Part shown: positions 18,366 through 28,132 of the stretch, in pieces
Position numbering within the stretch: position 1 is the first letter of the stretch
Layout of the letters: each line of letters begins with the position of its first letter
Origin: Nitrospira sp.
GTDB lineage: Bacteria > Nitrospirota > Nitrospiria > Nitrospirales > Nitrospiraceae
Assembly (NCBI GenBank): GCA_018242665.1
Contig: JAFEBL010000007.1
Span: 1-64,000, forward strand
DNA: 64,000 nt
Reading direction: 5' to 3'
Made by a program: the position numbers and the translations under genes
The notes under the pieces: model-generated
What the model saw: the letters and a program-made list of their open reading frames with translations, nothing else
What the model was told of the DNA's origin: nothing
Databases searched by the model: none

Positions 18366-20345
18366 TCAGGGGGCCCCCTCCTTGTGCGCCGCCCGTTCAA
18401 GCGCCATGACTCGTGACACAAACACATCTTCCAAGCTGAGCATCCGCGGGCGCACCGCCGCAACGGTCATGCCGACGCGGGCCAAGACCTCCCGGAGACG
18501 CGCCTCGTCACGGGAGGGATCGCGTGAGAGCACGTGAATCTTGGTACCGAAGAGCGCGGCGCCGCTGAACCCGGCCGCCGCCACCTGCGCGAGTGCAGCT
18601 CCCGGCTTGTCCACGGCGATCTCCAGCAATTGGCCGGCTTCTCGTTCAATCTGCGATTTGAGGTCCGCCGGCGTTCCCTCGGCCACGATACCCCCGGCAT
18701 ACATGAGGGCCAACCTGTCACAGTGTTCTGCTTCGTTGAGATAGTGCGTGGTGATGAGGATAGCGACGCCCTCCTCACGGGCCAACCGCGACAGCAATTC
18801 CCAGAACCGCCGACGCCCAATGGGGTCCACGCCGGACGTCGGCTCATCGAGAAATAGCACCCGTGGACTATGGACGAGTGCGCAACCCAACGCGAGCCGT
18901 TGCCGCACGCCCATGGGCAGGCGCCCCGTCCGATCATGCTCATAGCCGCCGAGGCCGGCCATCTCGACGATCCACTCCATGCGTTGCCGCGCCTGTCGAC
19001 GAGGCAACCCGTAGATATCGGCAAACAGTCGGATGTTCTCGATCACGGTCAGGTCGAGATAGAGGGAAAAGGCTTGGGACATGTAGCCGATGCGTTCCTT
19101 GATCGCACCGCTCGCCGTCCGCATGTCGGCGCCGGCCACGCGGCCTTCTCCGCCCGTCGGAGGCACAATTCCCGTCAGCATCTTGATGACGGTCGTTTTG
19201 CCTGCGCCGTTCGCCCCCAAGAGTCCGAAGATTTCGCCCTGTTTCATGTCGAAGCTGACCCGATCCACAGCGCGAAATGAACCAAAGTCACGAACGAGGT
19301 CCTTGGCCTGGACAGCCGGTCCATGAAACTGTGACGTCGTCGCCGAGCGGGCAACCTGATCCGATCGTCCCGATACCCCTGCCTGCCCCTCCTGCTCTTT
19401 CAGCAGCAGCGCCACGACGACATCTTCCAGCTCCGGTTCGTCCATGCGGAGGTGCGTCATCGGTAATTCCCCCAGCGCATGCCGAATCCCCGCAGTGGCG
19501 GCGTCCACATCCCGCTCCGGCGTGAACAGGTGCAGCAAGGGACCCAACGATTCCACCTGAGCATACCGGCGCTTCAGGCGGACCCCCGCTTCCAATTGCG
19601 GGGTCGATTCGAAGGTGGCGACCAGGCCGGGGACCAACGATTGGATGTCCGCCGGAGTGCCGGAGGCGAGCTCGCGTCCATGAGAGAGAAACGACAATCG
19701 ATGAAAGCGGGCCGCTTCATCCATGTACGCGGTCGAAATGATCGCGGTCATACCCTTCACGGACTGCCATTCCGCCAGAATGGCCCAGAAGTCGCGCCGC
19801 GAGACCGGATCGACGCCGGTCGTCGGCTCGTCGAGAATGGCGAGCTCCGGCTCGTGAATCAACGTGCAGATCAGGCCGAGCTTTTGCTTCATGCCGCCCG
19901 AGAGTTGTTTCATCAGCCGGCCACGAAAACGATCTAACCGTGTGATGGCCAGCAACCGCGCCTTGCGTTCAGATAGTTCCGCCTCGGGAACCAGCCGCAG
20001 CTTGGCGAAGAAATCGATATTCTCTTCGATGGAAAGCTCAGGGTACAGGTTCAACCCCAAACCTTGAGGGAGAAATCCGATCCGCCGCTTCACCTGTTCG
20101 GCCGCCCGTTCGGAATCAAGGACCGTCCCGAACACTTCGGCGGATCCGCCTTCGTATTGCAAGACCCCGGCAATCGCCTTCATCACGCTACTCTTGCCCG
20201 CACCATCCGGACCGATAAGGCCGTAGATCTCCCCTCGGTTCACGGTGAAGTCCAGGCCGTTCACCGCCAGATGCTGCTTGTACCGCTTGACGAAACCGGA
20301 CAACCGGACGATCACATCCGGTGCCGATGCAGCGAGGCTCGTCAT
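18366..20345 (-). CDS. Fused double ABC ATPase, YbhF-like
   Basis: A 659-residue protein with two ABC ATPase domains. Domain 1 has Walker A GPDGAGKSS (an Asp in place of the usual Asn, as in YbhF), signature QLSGGMKQKLG and Walker B AILDEPTTGVDP. Domain 2 has Walker A GANGAGKTT, a signature-like LPMGVRQRLALG and Walker B VLFLDEPTSGVDP. About 60 residues at the C-terminus resemble the usual DrrA-like tail. The start overlaps the HlyD stop by four bases (ATGA). It energises the two downstream permeases. Confidence 0.93.
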   Translation of the reverse strand: MTSLAASAPDVIVRLSGFVKRYKQHLAVNGLDFTVNRGEIYGLIGPDGAGKSSVMKAIAGVLQYEGGSAEVFGTVLDSERAAEQVKRRIGFLPQGLGLNLYPELSIEENIDFFAKLRLVPEAELSERKARLLAITRLDRFRGRLMKQLSGGMKQKLGLICTLIHEPELAILDEPTTGVDPVSRRDFWAILAEWQSVKGMTAIISTAYMDEAARFHRLSFLSHGRELASGTPADIQSLVPGLVATFESTPQLEAGVRLKRRYAQVESLGPLLHLFTPERDVDAATAGIRHALGELPMTHLRMDEPELEDVVVALLLKEQEGQAGVSGRSDQVARSATTSQFHGPAVQAKDLVRDFGSFRAVDRVSFDMKQGEIFGLLGANGAGKTTVIKMLTGIVPPTGGEGRVAGADMRTASGAIKERIGYMSQAFSLYLDLTVIENIRLFADIYGLPRRQARQRMEWIVEMAGLGGYEHDRTGRLPMGVRQRLALGCALVHSPRVLFLDEPTSGVDPIGRRRFWELLSRLAREEGVAILITTHYLNEAEHCDRLALMYAGGIVAEGTPADLKSQIEREAGQLLEIAVDKPGAALAQVAAAGFSGAALFGTKIHVLSRDPSRDEARLREVLARVGMTVAAVRPRMLSLEDVFVSRVMALERAAHKEGAP

Positions 20346-21445
20346 CGAGGCTTCGACCAGGCGACGTCGTCCTTCCAACGGATCATCGCGTCTGCTGGAA
20401 GGCCCGGCGTCAGCCGATGATGTGGATTCGCCGTGAGATAGAGGCGGACGGCATAGATCAACTTGACCCGTTCATCCGGGGTTTGAACTTCTTTTGGTGT
20501 GAATTCCGCTTTTGAGGCGATGTATCGGACGGTGGCGTCGAAGGGTTCGTCGGGAAACGCGTCCGTGTGAATGCGGGCCGGCAAATCGAGTCGGACTTTG
20601 CCGATCTGCAGTTCCGGGACATAGACCTGCAGATAGAGGCGGTCAAGGTCCACCAACTCGAGCAGGGGCGCGCCGGTCGCCACGACTTCTCCGACGTCCA
20701 CCATGCGCGTGGTCACCGTCCCGTTCGTCGGGGCCACGATCGTCAGATCGTCGAGCACGCTGCGAGCCTCAGCAAGCGTCGCATCCGCTTGATCACGCTG
20801 CCGTTCGAGCGCCGCCACCTCCGCTTCCTTTGATCGGATGCGCTCCCGCCCCAATTCAGCCTGTGCGAGTTCCTTGCCGGCTTGGTCGAAAGCGGCTTGC
20901 GCCACCGCGATCTCCGTGACGGCGATCTTCCAACGCGCCTCAGCCTGATCGACCAGCTGTTGTGACACGGCCTGCTCGGGAAGCAGGGCTCGGATGCGCT
21001 CGGCATCCCGACGAGCTTCGTATTCGACGGCGCGGGCCTTTCGAATGACTGCGCGCGCACTTTCAACTTTGGCAGCGGCCGCTTCGATGCTCAGGGGCAC
21101 TTCAAGGTTCAAGACCGCGAGGGACGTATGTGCCGCCTCGACCTGCGCCATCAAACTATCGACCAGCCGTGCGGCTTGGTCGACTTTCGCTTTCGTCTGG
21201 GCATCGTCCAATCGAATCAGGACGCTGCCTTTGACGACCTCAGCCCCTTCACGCGCCGCCAGGTCCACGACACGCCCCGGGAACTTGCTGGCCACCGTGA
21301 CATGGTCGCCCTCGATCCGGCCATTGGCCTGAATCAGCCCCTCCGGTAGCCCGTGGTGCCACACCAGTCGATCGAGGATGACGTATCCGGCGATCAACAC
21401 CAAGGCGAGGACGGCGGCCGCCATCGTGGAGGTACGGGTGGTCAT
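20342..21445 (-). CDS. HlyD/MFP-family periplasmic adaptor, YbhG-like
   Basis: A 367-residue membrane-fusion protein. An N-terminal anchor helix (about residues 8-26) is followed by a barrel-sandwich lipoyl half (GRIEGDHVTVASKFPGRV), a long alpha-helical hairpin (about 75-200) and a second lipoyl half (TIVAPTNGTVTTRMVDVGE). It joins the inner-membrane exporter to an outer-membrane channel; no TolC-like gene is seen nearby. The start at 21445 follows domain logic; an in-frame GTG at 21499 is also possible. It is coupled to the ATPase gene. Confidence 0.9.
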   Translation of the reverse strand: MTTRTSTMAAAVLALVLIAGYVILDRLVWHHGLPEGLIQANGRIEGDHVTVASKFPGRVVDLAAREGAEVVKGSVLIRLDDAQTKAKVDQAARLVDSLMAQVEAAHTSLAVLNLEVPLSIEAAAAKVESARAVIRKARAVEYEARRDAERIRALLPEQAVSQQLVDQAEARWKIAVTEIAVAQAAFDQAGKELAQAELGRERIRSKEAEVAALERQRDQADATLAEARSVLDDLTIVAPTNGTVTTRMVDVGEVVATGAPLLELVDLDRLYLQVYVPELQIGKVRLDLPARIHTDAFPDEPFDATVRYIASKAEFTPKEVQTPDERVKLIYAVRLYLTANPHHRLTPGLPADAMIRWKDDVAWSKPR

Positions 21446-21584
21446 GGAATCAGTCTGTCGCGATGCCTGTGTGCCATCACTACCGCAAGGCCCGGTCACG
21501 CTCGCGTCGACACTGTAGTCGATGATGGGCGTTTTTGCCAGAGAACGCCTTCACCGCACGTCGGCCGACCGTTCACCTGACGGC

Positions 21585-22025
21585 TCAGTGATCTCCATAC
21601 CGGTCCATCCACTTGCGGATATGTTCCACGGCTTCCGCTTTCTGTTCCGGTCGAAGCGTCGCATGCCAATCCGTCACCTTGGGCAACACCCGCTGCATCA
21701 CGCGCTTCTGTTCGGCCTGATGCCGATCCATCAATTGCATCAGCTTGGCTTGGTCCAGCCGGTCGCTTTGCACCTGGGCTAGGACTTCCTCCATGATCGC
21801 CTTGTGCTCCGGCTGCGACTCGGCACGAGCCGCCACCATTTCGTCTCTCACGGCCATCAGCTTCGCCTTTTGCTGATCGTCGAGATCCAGATGTTTGGCG
21901 ATCTTGCTCGTCATCCAATCCGCGCGCTCCGCCGGCGTATGGTGGCGATGGCACCCGGCGCCGACCAACGCCCCCGCCAGAACCAGCGCCCCGATCGCGA
22001 CCCGAACCGTGCTCTGCATCCTCAT
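21585..22025 (-). CDS. Spy/CpxP-like lipoprotein
   Basis: A 146-residue lipoprotein with a signal sequence ending in the lipobox LVGAGC (cysteine 25), followed by a His-rich HRHH. The mature part is all-helical with LDLDDQQKAKLMAVRDEM and a late LRPEQKAEAVEHI, the LTxxQ-like motif of Spy/CpxP proteins. Those act as periplasmic chaperones or metal-responsive modulators. GAGGAGG precedes the start. It is the first gene of the export operon, so the exporter may respond to envelope or metal stress. Confidence 0.82.
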   Translation of the reverse strand: MRMQSTVRVAIGALVLAGALVGAGCHRHHTPAERADWMTSKIAKHLDLDDQQKAKLMAVRDEMVAARAESQPEHKAIMEEVLAQVQSDRLDQAKLMQLMDRHQAEQKRVMQRVLPKVTDWHATLRPEQKAEAVEHIRKWMDRYGDH

Positions 22026-22117
22026 GCGGCCCTCCTCTGGTCAATGATGTGGTCCGAACGAACCTTCTCCTCTCATTGAATCAGGAATCAGGGCGACGTG
22101 GTAGGGGCGCGAAGCGA

Positions 22118-24199
22118 TTATTCTATTGGGCGAGAGAGACCGAGCTTCTTGATTTTCGAGGTGAGGGTCGTGCGCTTCAGGCCCAGGCGAGCCGCCGCAC
22201 CATGTGGACCTCCGATTGTCCACTTGGTCTCTCGCAGAACCCGCAGGATCTGCTCACGTTCCGCATCATGCAGGGTGAGGGCTTCAGCCGGACGCTCCGG
22301 CTCAACTACCTTCAGTTCCTGGAGGGGCACGTGCAACTGCGTCCCCTGGGTGAGGATGACGGCCCGTTCGACCAGATTCTCCAATTCCCGGATGTTGCCG
22401 GGCCAATGATAGCGGGACAGGGCATCCAGGGTCGGAGCCGGAATCGATTCGATGGTTTTCTTCATACGCGTGGCATAGTGCTGGGCAAAATACCGCACGA
22501 GCATGGGAATGTCTTCTCGACGCTCGCGGAGTGGTGGCACATTCAGCGGAAACACGTTCAGCCGGTAATAGAGGTCGCTGCGGAAGCGCTGTTCGTCCAC
22601 CAGCGTCGCCAGATCGCGATTGGTGGCGGCGATCAGACGAATGTCCACGTGCACGGTGCGTGTGCTCCCGAGCCGTTCAAATTCCTGTTCCTGCAGCACA
22701 CGGAGCAGTTTGGACTGCAGTTCCAGCGGAATTTCCCCCACCTCGTCCAAAAAGATCGTCCCGCCATGAGCCAATTCGAACCGGCCGATCTTCTGCGCGA
22801 TAGCTCCGGTGAACGCGCCTCGTTCATGACCGAACAACTCACTTTCCAGCAGCCCGGTAGGAATCGCGGCGCAATTGAGCTTGACGAAGGTGCGTGCCTG
22901 GCGCGCACTCAGGCGATGGATGGCCCTGGCGATGAGCTCTTTGCCCGTGCCGGTTTCGCCTAAAATCAGTACCGTGGCATCGGTCGGCGCGACGATTTCC
23001 ACTTGTCCCAACACCTGCTTCAACGTCCGGCTGTCGCCGATGATGTCGTCGAAGCCATGTTCCACACGGATTTCTTCTTCCAGGTACAACTTCTCCTCGG
23101 TCAACCGATCCTTCAGCGTGCGGATCTCCTGATACGCCACGGCATTGTCCACCGCGAGCGCGATCTGCCCGGCCACCTGGCTTAAAAACTCCACATCCTG
23201 TTCGCCGAAGGCGTCCTCCTGATGACTCGCCAGATTCAGGCAGCCAATCACGCGGTCGCGCGACAACAGGGGTAAGGAACAGTTCGATTGAAATCCCTTC
23301 TCGACCAACAGTCTCGTCACGGGATGCGAAAATGCCTGCATGCCGTGCCGATCCGGAATCACCACCGGCCGTTTCGTTTGCAGGGCAAGTCCGGCCGGGG
23401 AATCGTGCGCGTCGGAGCTGTTTCCCTCCGTGAGAGCGCCGTGATTGTCGGGAAAATCGAGCGCGTGGAGGCGGACACGATCGGTCTGGCTGTCGTAGAG
23501 AATCACACTGGCATATTCCTGCGGGACCATCTCGCGCAGATAGACACTGACCGCTTTGAACACTTCACGCAGATCCAGCGTCGACGCGATGGTATTCGTC
23601 ATGCGCAGCAACAGGCTGAAACGATCCCGTTGCCGCTCGACATCATGACGGGAGGATTCTGCCGCCTCGCGGTTCAACACATTCTCCACCGCCACGGCCA
23701 CTTGACGTCCGACCTGCTGCATCAATTCCAGATCCGCGAGGCCGTAGGCATTCTGTTCCAGGCTCGAAAAAATCAACGAGCCCAATCGCCGGGACGCGGA
23801 GGTGAGAGGCACCAGACAGCACGACCGCACGCCGTCTTCCCGCATCAAGCCGATCACATCCGGCCAGCGAGGTTCCGTGGAGAGATCGCTCAAGACCAGC
23901 GGCTGCTGAGTCTGCCACACGAGTCCCGCCGGCGTGTCGTTCGGATGATTTTCATGGCCGCCCACGATATCAGCCGGGACATTGGCCTGCAGCACATGCA
24001 ATCGCATGACCTTGCGTTCCGGATCGTAGAGAGACAGCCCCACGAAGTTCACCGGGACGACCCGCGGCAAACGGTGCGCAAGATCCTGCGCCAATGCCGA
24101 CAACTCCGAATGGTTCGCAATGCCCTCGATGACTTCCAGGAGCGCGCGGTATTGCGCAATGTCCGACTGAGCCGGTTGGCTGGGTGGCGTATCCTTCAT
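22118..24199 (-). CDS. Sigma-54-dependent activator with two GAF domains
   Basis: A 693-residue FhlA/NifA-type enhancer-binding protein. There are two GAF sensor domains (about residues 20-175 and 195-355) and an AAA+ domain (about 385-620) with Walker A GETGTGKE, the sigma-54 loop GAFTGA and Walker [14 protein letters not shown]. The C-terminal Fis-type helix-turn-helix ends [15 protein letters not shown]. It lies upstream of the exporter operon on the same strand, which makes it a candidate regulator. I found no convincing -24/-12 element in the 92 bases before the Spy-like gene, so its targets may be elsewhere. Confidence 0.93.
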   Translation of the reverse strand: MKDTPPSQPAQSDIAQYRALLEVIEGIANHSELSALAQDLAHRLPRVVPVNFVGLSLYDPERKVMRLHVLQANVPADIVGGHENHPNDTPAGLVWQTQQPLVLSDLSTEPRWPDVIGLMREDGVRSCCLVPLTSASRRLGSLIFSSLEQNAYGLADLELMQQVGRQVAVAVENVLNREAAESSRHDVERQRDRFSLLLRMTNTIASTLDLREVFKAVSVYLREMVPQEYASVILYDSQTDRVRLHALDFPDNHGALTEGNSSDAHDSPAGLALQTKRPVVIPDRHGMQAFSHPVTRLLVEKGFQSNCSLPLLSRDRVIGCLNLASHQEDAFGEQDVEFLSQVAGQIALAVDNAVAYQEIRTLKDRLTEEKLYLEEEIRVEHGFDDIIGDSRTLKQVLGQVEIVAPTDATVLILGETGTGKELIARAIHRLSARQARTFVKLNCAAIPTGLLESELFGHERGAFTGAIAQKIGRFELAHGGTIFLDEVGEIPLELQSKLLRVLQEQEFERLGSTRTVHVDIRLIAATNRDLATLVDEQRFRSDLYYRLNVFPLNVPPLRERREDIPMLVRYFAQHYATRMKKTIESIPAPTLDALSRYHWPGNIRELENLVERAVILTQGTQLHVPLQELKVVEPERPAEALTLHDAEREQILRVLRETKWTIGGPHGAAARLGLKRTTLTSKIKKLGLSRPIE

Positions 24200-24312
24200 C
24201 GTGGCCTAGTATGCCCAGGGCTCCATGCAGACGCAACGCCGTTGCGCCGGGGGGCACAGCGCCAGATCCTGCTCCACGACCTGCAGCCGCTACCGATTAC
24301 CGTTGGACATCG

Positions 24313-24328
24313 AGCGCACATGTGCGCT
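24313..24328. promoter_or_regulatory. 16-bp perfect dyad upstream of the sigma-54 activator gene
   Basis: AGCGCACATGTGCGCT is a perfect 16-bp palindrome, extended outward by ATCG on the left and GCTCGAT on the right. It lies about 115 bases upstream of the activator's start. Length and position fit an enhancer-type binding site, perhaps for autoregulation, but function is inference. The rest of 24200-24447 holds nothing else I can support. Confidence 0.4.
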
Positions 24329-24447
24329 GCTCGATCATAGGCTCTCGGATCTCAATGGGTTTAGGCCTCGAACAACTCGTTCCTGGTGACGATGCCTTCC
24401 AAGCGAAGAGGAGGCAACCAACTGGACGGATGAGTATGAATCTTTAG

Positions 24448-24702
24448 CCCGCATTATTCATGACGATTCGTCGCGAAATCGCGGAGTCGCGTCGCGAGGT
24501 CCGCGGCTCGACGAATAAGTCGAGCCAAGCTTGCGGACGCCGGCGAGTTGGTGAGCCGGCCGTGTCTTGGCATGCGGAGCCGCTCGCCCCCGAGGCGTAC
24601 GTGAACAGTACGTTGAGGGGACGAGGGGCGAGCCGGCCCGCTGAAGGCTCGTCGCAGCAGCGAATCCACGATGGGAGCAGAAGTGCTCATGAATCATGCG
24701 GG
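24448..24702 (+). mobile_element. MITE-like element with 16-bp terminal inverted repeats
   Basis: The left end CCCGCATTATTCATGA (24448-24463) and the right end TCATGAATCATGCGGG (24687-24702) match at 15 of 16 positions as inverted repeats. The 255-bp interior has no open gene. It contains further inverted repeats and the core GAGGCGTAC...GTACGTTGAGG (24592-24618) shared with the other dispersed repeats in this window. It ends 13 bases before the stop of the polyphosphate glucokinase gene. It looks like a non-autonomous transposable element; no target-site duplication could be confirmed. Confidence 0.65.
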
Positions 24703-24715
24703 TGAGGACATCACA

Positions 24716-25456
24716 CTAGGTCCGCGTCTTGTTTCGACTTTGTTCGCCGGAGTTCTGGACGACACGTGGCACCCGCTCTTCCCACAGGCGAAAGCCGCCG
24801 AGAAAGGCCTTGCTGTTGTCGCCGAGCCGCGCCCCTTCCGGAAGGTCCTTCAGCTTTTTCGCATTACCGCCCCCCAGTACGACATACTCCACTTGCAGCG
24901 CGCGACGAAGGGCTTGCGTCACTTCCGCCACCTGGCTCCGCCACCGTTTCTTGCCGCAGCGTGTGAGTCCCTGCAGCCCCACATAGTGCTCGTAGGTTCG
25001 GCCTTTGCTGTAGGGGAGGTGCGCCAACTCCATGGGCGCGAGCACCCCGTCGATCACCAAGGCTGAGCCCAACCCGGTGCCGAGACCGAGGAACAACATC
25101 CGGCCGCCTTCGTAACTGCCGAGGGCCTGCATGGCGGCGTCATTGATGATCCGGACCGGTTTGCCGAAATTTCGCTGAAAATCATACGTCACCCAGCCGC
25201 CGCCGAGGTTCTTGGGTTCGGCCGCCGGGCGCCCGTCCCATACCGGCCCGGGATACCCGATCGATACCACGTCATAGGCCCAGTCGGCCACGGCGCGCTT
25301 CACGGCCACGACCATGTTGCTCGCCGTCATGGCCGGACCGGAAGGGATCTTACGAGGTTCCGATTGACCGGTTCCCAGCACTTTCACATTGGTGCCGCCC
25401 ACGTCGATCACGAGCACCTTGAGACGACCGGGTAAGATTCGCCTGTCTTTTCCCAT
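24716..25456 (-). CDS. ppgK: Polyphosphate glucokinase-like ROK-family kinase
   Basis: A 246-residue ROK-type sugar kinase. The phosphate-binding motif LVIDVGGTNVKV is near residues 15-26, a GYPGPVWDG segment follows, then NDAAMQALG (the catalytic Asp) and GLGTGLGSALV. The layout fits polyphosphate-dependent glucokinases, which phosphorylate glucose with polyphosphate or ATP. The zinc-type ROK motif is only partly present (LTRCGKKRW). The MITE-like element lies immediately downstream. Confidence 0.82.
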   Translation of the reverse strand: MGKDRRILPGRLKVLVIDVGGTNVKVLGTGQSEPRKIPSGPAMTASNMVVAVKRAVADWAYDVVSIGYPGPVWDGRPAAEPKNLGGGWVTYDFQRNFGKPVRIINDAAMQALGSYEGGRMLFLGLGTGLGSALVIDGVLAPMELAHLPYSKGRTYEHYVGLQGLTRCGKKRWRSQVAEVTQALRRALQVEYVVLGGGNAKKLKDLPEGARLGDNSKAFLGGFRLWEERVPRVVQNSGEQSRNKTRT

Positions 25457-25561
25457 TCACATTGCCTCCATCCATTGGGATCGAAACAGGACGGACCACT
25501 GCGCGCCCGTCTGACCGGGATCGTCAGGGGGAGACTCCGACCTCCTCCTGACGATCAGGCG

Positions 25562-25900
25562 TCACTGCACCTCTACCGTGACGGTGTCGGTCGCAGCGAG
25601 GTGGTCGTGGTCATGGGTCGCGGCCTGCACCTTGATTTCATGCGGGCCCTTGCTCAGGCCTTTGAACGTGCCTGGAAACTTTTTTTGCGGTTCGCCGTCC
25701 AGATAGACATGCCCATGCGCCGCCTTGGAACCCTTGACGAGTTCATATGTGAGGTCAAAGGTATCGCCGACCTTCTCCCCATTCTTCGGTGAAATGATGG
25801 TGATCTTCGACCCATCATCCACATCTGCGAAGGCGGGGAGTATCGAGACAGCCGCGCTGACGGCGACGATTGCCAGACCGGACAAGAACCCTCGTTTCAT
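25562..25900 (-). CDS. Small secreted protein with an Ig-like fold
   Basis: A 112-residue exported protein with a signal sequence ending at AFA (about residue 25), then a beta-rich domain: KITIISPKNGEKVGDTFDLTYE, HGHVYLDGEP, GLSKGPHEIKVQAATHDHDH. The pattern resembles DUF4399/Ig-like secreted modules. GGAGG precedes the ATG at 25900. The His/Asp-rich ATHDHDHLAATD could bind a metal, which is inference. Confidence 0.7.
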   Translation of the reverse strand: MKRGFLSGLAIVAVSAAVSILPAFADVDDGSKITIISPKNGEKVGDTFDLTYELVKGSKAAHGHVYLDGEPQKKFPGTFKGLSKGPHEIKVQAATHDHDHLAATDTVTVEVQ

Positions 25901-26091
25901 GATGACCTCCTTGAGTGAATTGGGCTGAATCAAGAAGATTCAGACGGATGACGGCATCGAAGTCTTACGTATGAGGACACAGGCCGGTGCCGCGGGTGAG
26001 AACGCCCCCTGTCTCAAAATTGCACAAGGCGTGAACGGGGCGCGCCCATCTTTTAGTGGGAGACCGCTGCGCTGAGAAAGGATTCAGGTTT

Positions 26092-26955
26092 TTACGGCCG
26101 TGCCTGAGAAAGGTATCGATACATGCCCTCCACATTCTCAGGAAGCCATTGAGCATACTGTTGCCACTGTTCGTACTTGGGCAGCCGAACGTTCCGTTTG
26201 GCCTCTTCGACCGTCGCACCCTTCTGCACCTGTTCGCGCACGGCGGCCCTGAGATCTTCCAGGTACTTGCGAAATTGACCGACGTGCTCTTTCCTGCCGA
26301 CCTTGCCGTGGCCGGGAACCAATACGTCGAAGTCCAATTGTTCGACAACTTTGAGAGACTCGATCCAATCGTCCGGATAGCCGTCCGGCAGCGCGCGGTA
26401 GGCGACGGTTTCTACCGGAATGAAGTCCACCGCGAACAGGAGCCTGTGCTGCGGCAGGAGCACCACCAGACTGTTATCCGAGTGATTCTTTCCGGTGTAG
26501 ATCAGTTCGACATGTTTTCCACCGAGGTCAATGGACATCCGGTCGGTGAAGGTGAGATCCGGGACGGGGGTGTTCGGATCCGCCGCCTGAAGAATTTTCG
26601 CCCTGGCTGCCGCATGGCTGACGAAGCGCGCCTGGTCTGCGAAGACACTGCCGCCGCTGATGTGGTCGTTGTGGTGGTGGCTGTAGAGCACGTAGCGCAC
26701 CGGTTGATCCGTGAGCTTCTTGATCTCGGCCTTCAGCCAGGTCGCCGCTTCCGCACTGATCGGGTCGGTGACAATCACACCTTGGGGAGTCGTGATAAAA
26801 ATGGCTTGATGGAATTGATGCCGGTACAGATAGACGTCATCGGCCAGCTTGGTGATGTCGTCGTCCGGCCGGGACTGTTGCGCTGACACCTCCAATCCTT
26901 GAACCAGCAGGCTTCCAATCGCGAGCACCAAGAACACCCACCGATATCCATGCAT
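26092..26955 (-). CDS. Exported metallo-beta-lactamase-fold hydrolase
   Basis: A 287-residue protein with an N-terminal signal sequence (about residues 4-25, ending SAQQ) and an MBL fold. The metal motif HHHNDH is intact (YSHHHNDHISGG), followed by IYTGKNHSDNSLVV and FAVDFIP, and a late LVPGHGKVG. The class fits periplasmic zinc hydrolases of unknown substrate. AAGGAGG lies five bases before the ATG at 26955. It is upstream of no obvious partner; the kelch gene precedes it on the same strand. Confidence 0.87.
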   Translation of the reverse strand: MHGYRWVFLVLAIGSLLVQGLEVSAQQSRPDDDITKLADDVYLYRHQFHQAIFITTPQGVIVTDPISAEAATWLKAEIKKLTDQPVRYVLYSHHHNDHISGGSVFADQARFVSHAAARAKILQAADPNTPVPDLTFTDRMSIDLGGKHVELIYTGKNHSDNSLVVLLPQHRLLFAVDFIPVETVAYRALPDGYPDDWIESLKVVEQLDFDVLVPGHGKVGRKEHVGQFRKYLEDLRAAVREQVQKGATVEEAKRNVRLPKYEQWQQYAQWLPENVEGMYRYLSQARP

Positions 26956-27029
26956 GGGCACCTCCTTCAGATGGCTCGTTCACTCTGGACTTCCCCACAG
27001 TGCCTGGTCGAACAAGTGCAGAACCCGGC

Positions 27030-28076
27030 TCATCGATCGCCCAACTCCAAGACATCATGAGACTCGGTCACCACACGCATGCCGGTAATGCCGGCCGACT
27101 GGATATCGCCACTGACCAGATGGAAGCGATCGCCGACGACCGCACCGGCCAAGCCGTGTCGAGGCATCGGCATCATGGGGAGAGCCGTCCAGCGATTGGT
27201 AGCCGGATCATAGGCCTCCACAGCGCGAAATGCCGCCATGAGATGCGCGTCTTGATGTTCCCCGCCCGCGACGTAGATGCGCTCATTGTGAACCGCCCAG
27301 GCCCCGCCGCTTCGCTCCGTCGGCATGCGGGCTTTGACCAGACCCCATTGATCGGTGGCGGGATCATATTCTTCGACCACATTCGTATTGCTCGCCGTAA
27401 AAATAAAGGCGCTGCCCAGCCGTCCGCCGATGACATAGATCTTTCCGCGGACGGCACCCACAGCGGCATGGTTGCGCGCGGTCGGCATCGACGCCCGAGC
27501 CGACCAGGTGTTGGTCGCGGGGTCGTACTCTTCCACCGTATCCACCGACCGGTGGGGACGGGTGGGCTGCAACGCGGGCTCCTTCGAACCGGGATGCATC
27601 GCCGCACCTCCAATCACGTAGAGCTTGCCGTTCACGGCCGCTGCCACCGCCGAGCCACGCTTCGTCGGCATGGGGGCCAAGGCCTTCCAGCTGTCCGTGC
27701 TCGGGTCATATTCCCATGCGTGATTGGTCGGTACCCAGGCAGGGGGGCCCGACTCGGGCGGGACAAAACCGCCGAAGGCATAGAATTTCCCGTTCAATTC
27801 GCAAAACGCGACATGGTGCGCAGGTACCTGCATCGGTCGCTTCTTGGTCCACTTGTCTATAGTCTCATCATATTCATAGACGAAACCCTGCGGAATCCAC
27901 CCAGGCCCCAGGCCCCCAAACACATACAGCTTTCCGCCGGCCGCGCCACCGACCAGTTCCTCGGAGGGCTCCGGAAAGGGTGCGCGCTTGATCCATTCGC
28001 CCGCCGCTTGTGTCTCGATTGAGGGCAGAAGCAGCGCGGCACTCATCACCGTCATCAACATCCACACCCGCATCAT
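27030..28076 (-). CDS. Secreted kelch-repeat beta-propeller protein
   Basis: A 348-residue exported protein with a signal sequence (residues about 1-24, ending TQAAGE) and six kelch-type repeats. Each carries a GGxxYVFGG or GKLYVIGG strand and an EYDPATNxW motif; examples lie near residues 45, 100, 150, 205, 260 and 305. The repeats should form one six-bladed propeller. GGAGG precedes the start. The role is unknown; such proteins often bind carbohydrate or protein partners outside the cytoplasm. Confidence 0.88.
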   Translation of the reverse strand: MMRVWMLMTVMSAALLLPSIETQAAGEWIKRAPFPEPSEELVGGAAGGKLYVFGGLGPGWIPQGFVYEYDETIDKWTKKRPMQVPAHHVAFCELNGKFYAFGGFVPPESGPPAWVPTNHAWEYDPSTDSWKALAPMPTKRGSAVAAAVNGKLYVIGGAAMHPGSKEPALQPTRPHRSVDTVEEYDPATNTWSARASMPTARNHAAVGAVRGKIYVIGGRLGSAFIFTASNTNVVEEYDPATDQWGLVKARMPTERSGGAWAVHNERIYVAGGEHQDAHLMAAFRAVEAYDPATNRWTALPMMPMPRHGLAGAVVGDRFHLVSGDIQSAGITGMRVVTESHDVLELGDR

Positions 28077-28132
28077 GACCTCCCTCCATCTCCACTACGG
28101 CTGGGCTGGCTGCGCAATCAGTTCCTCACCTG

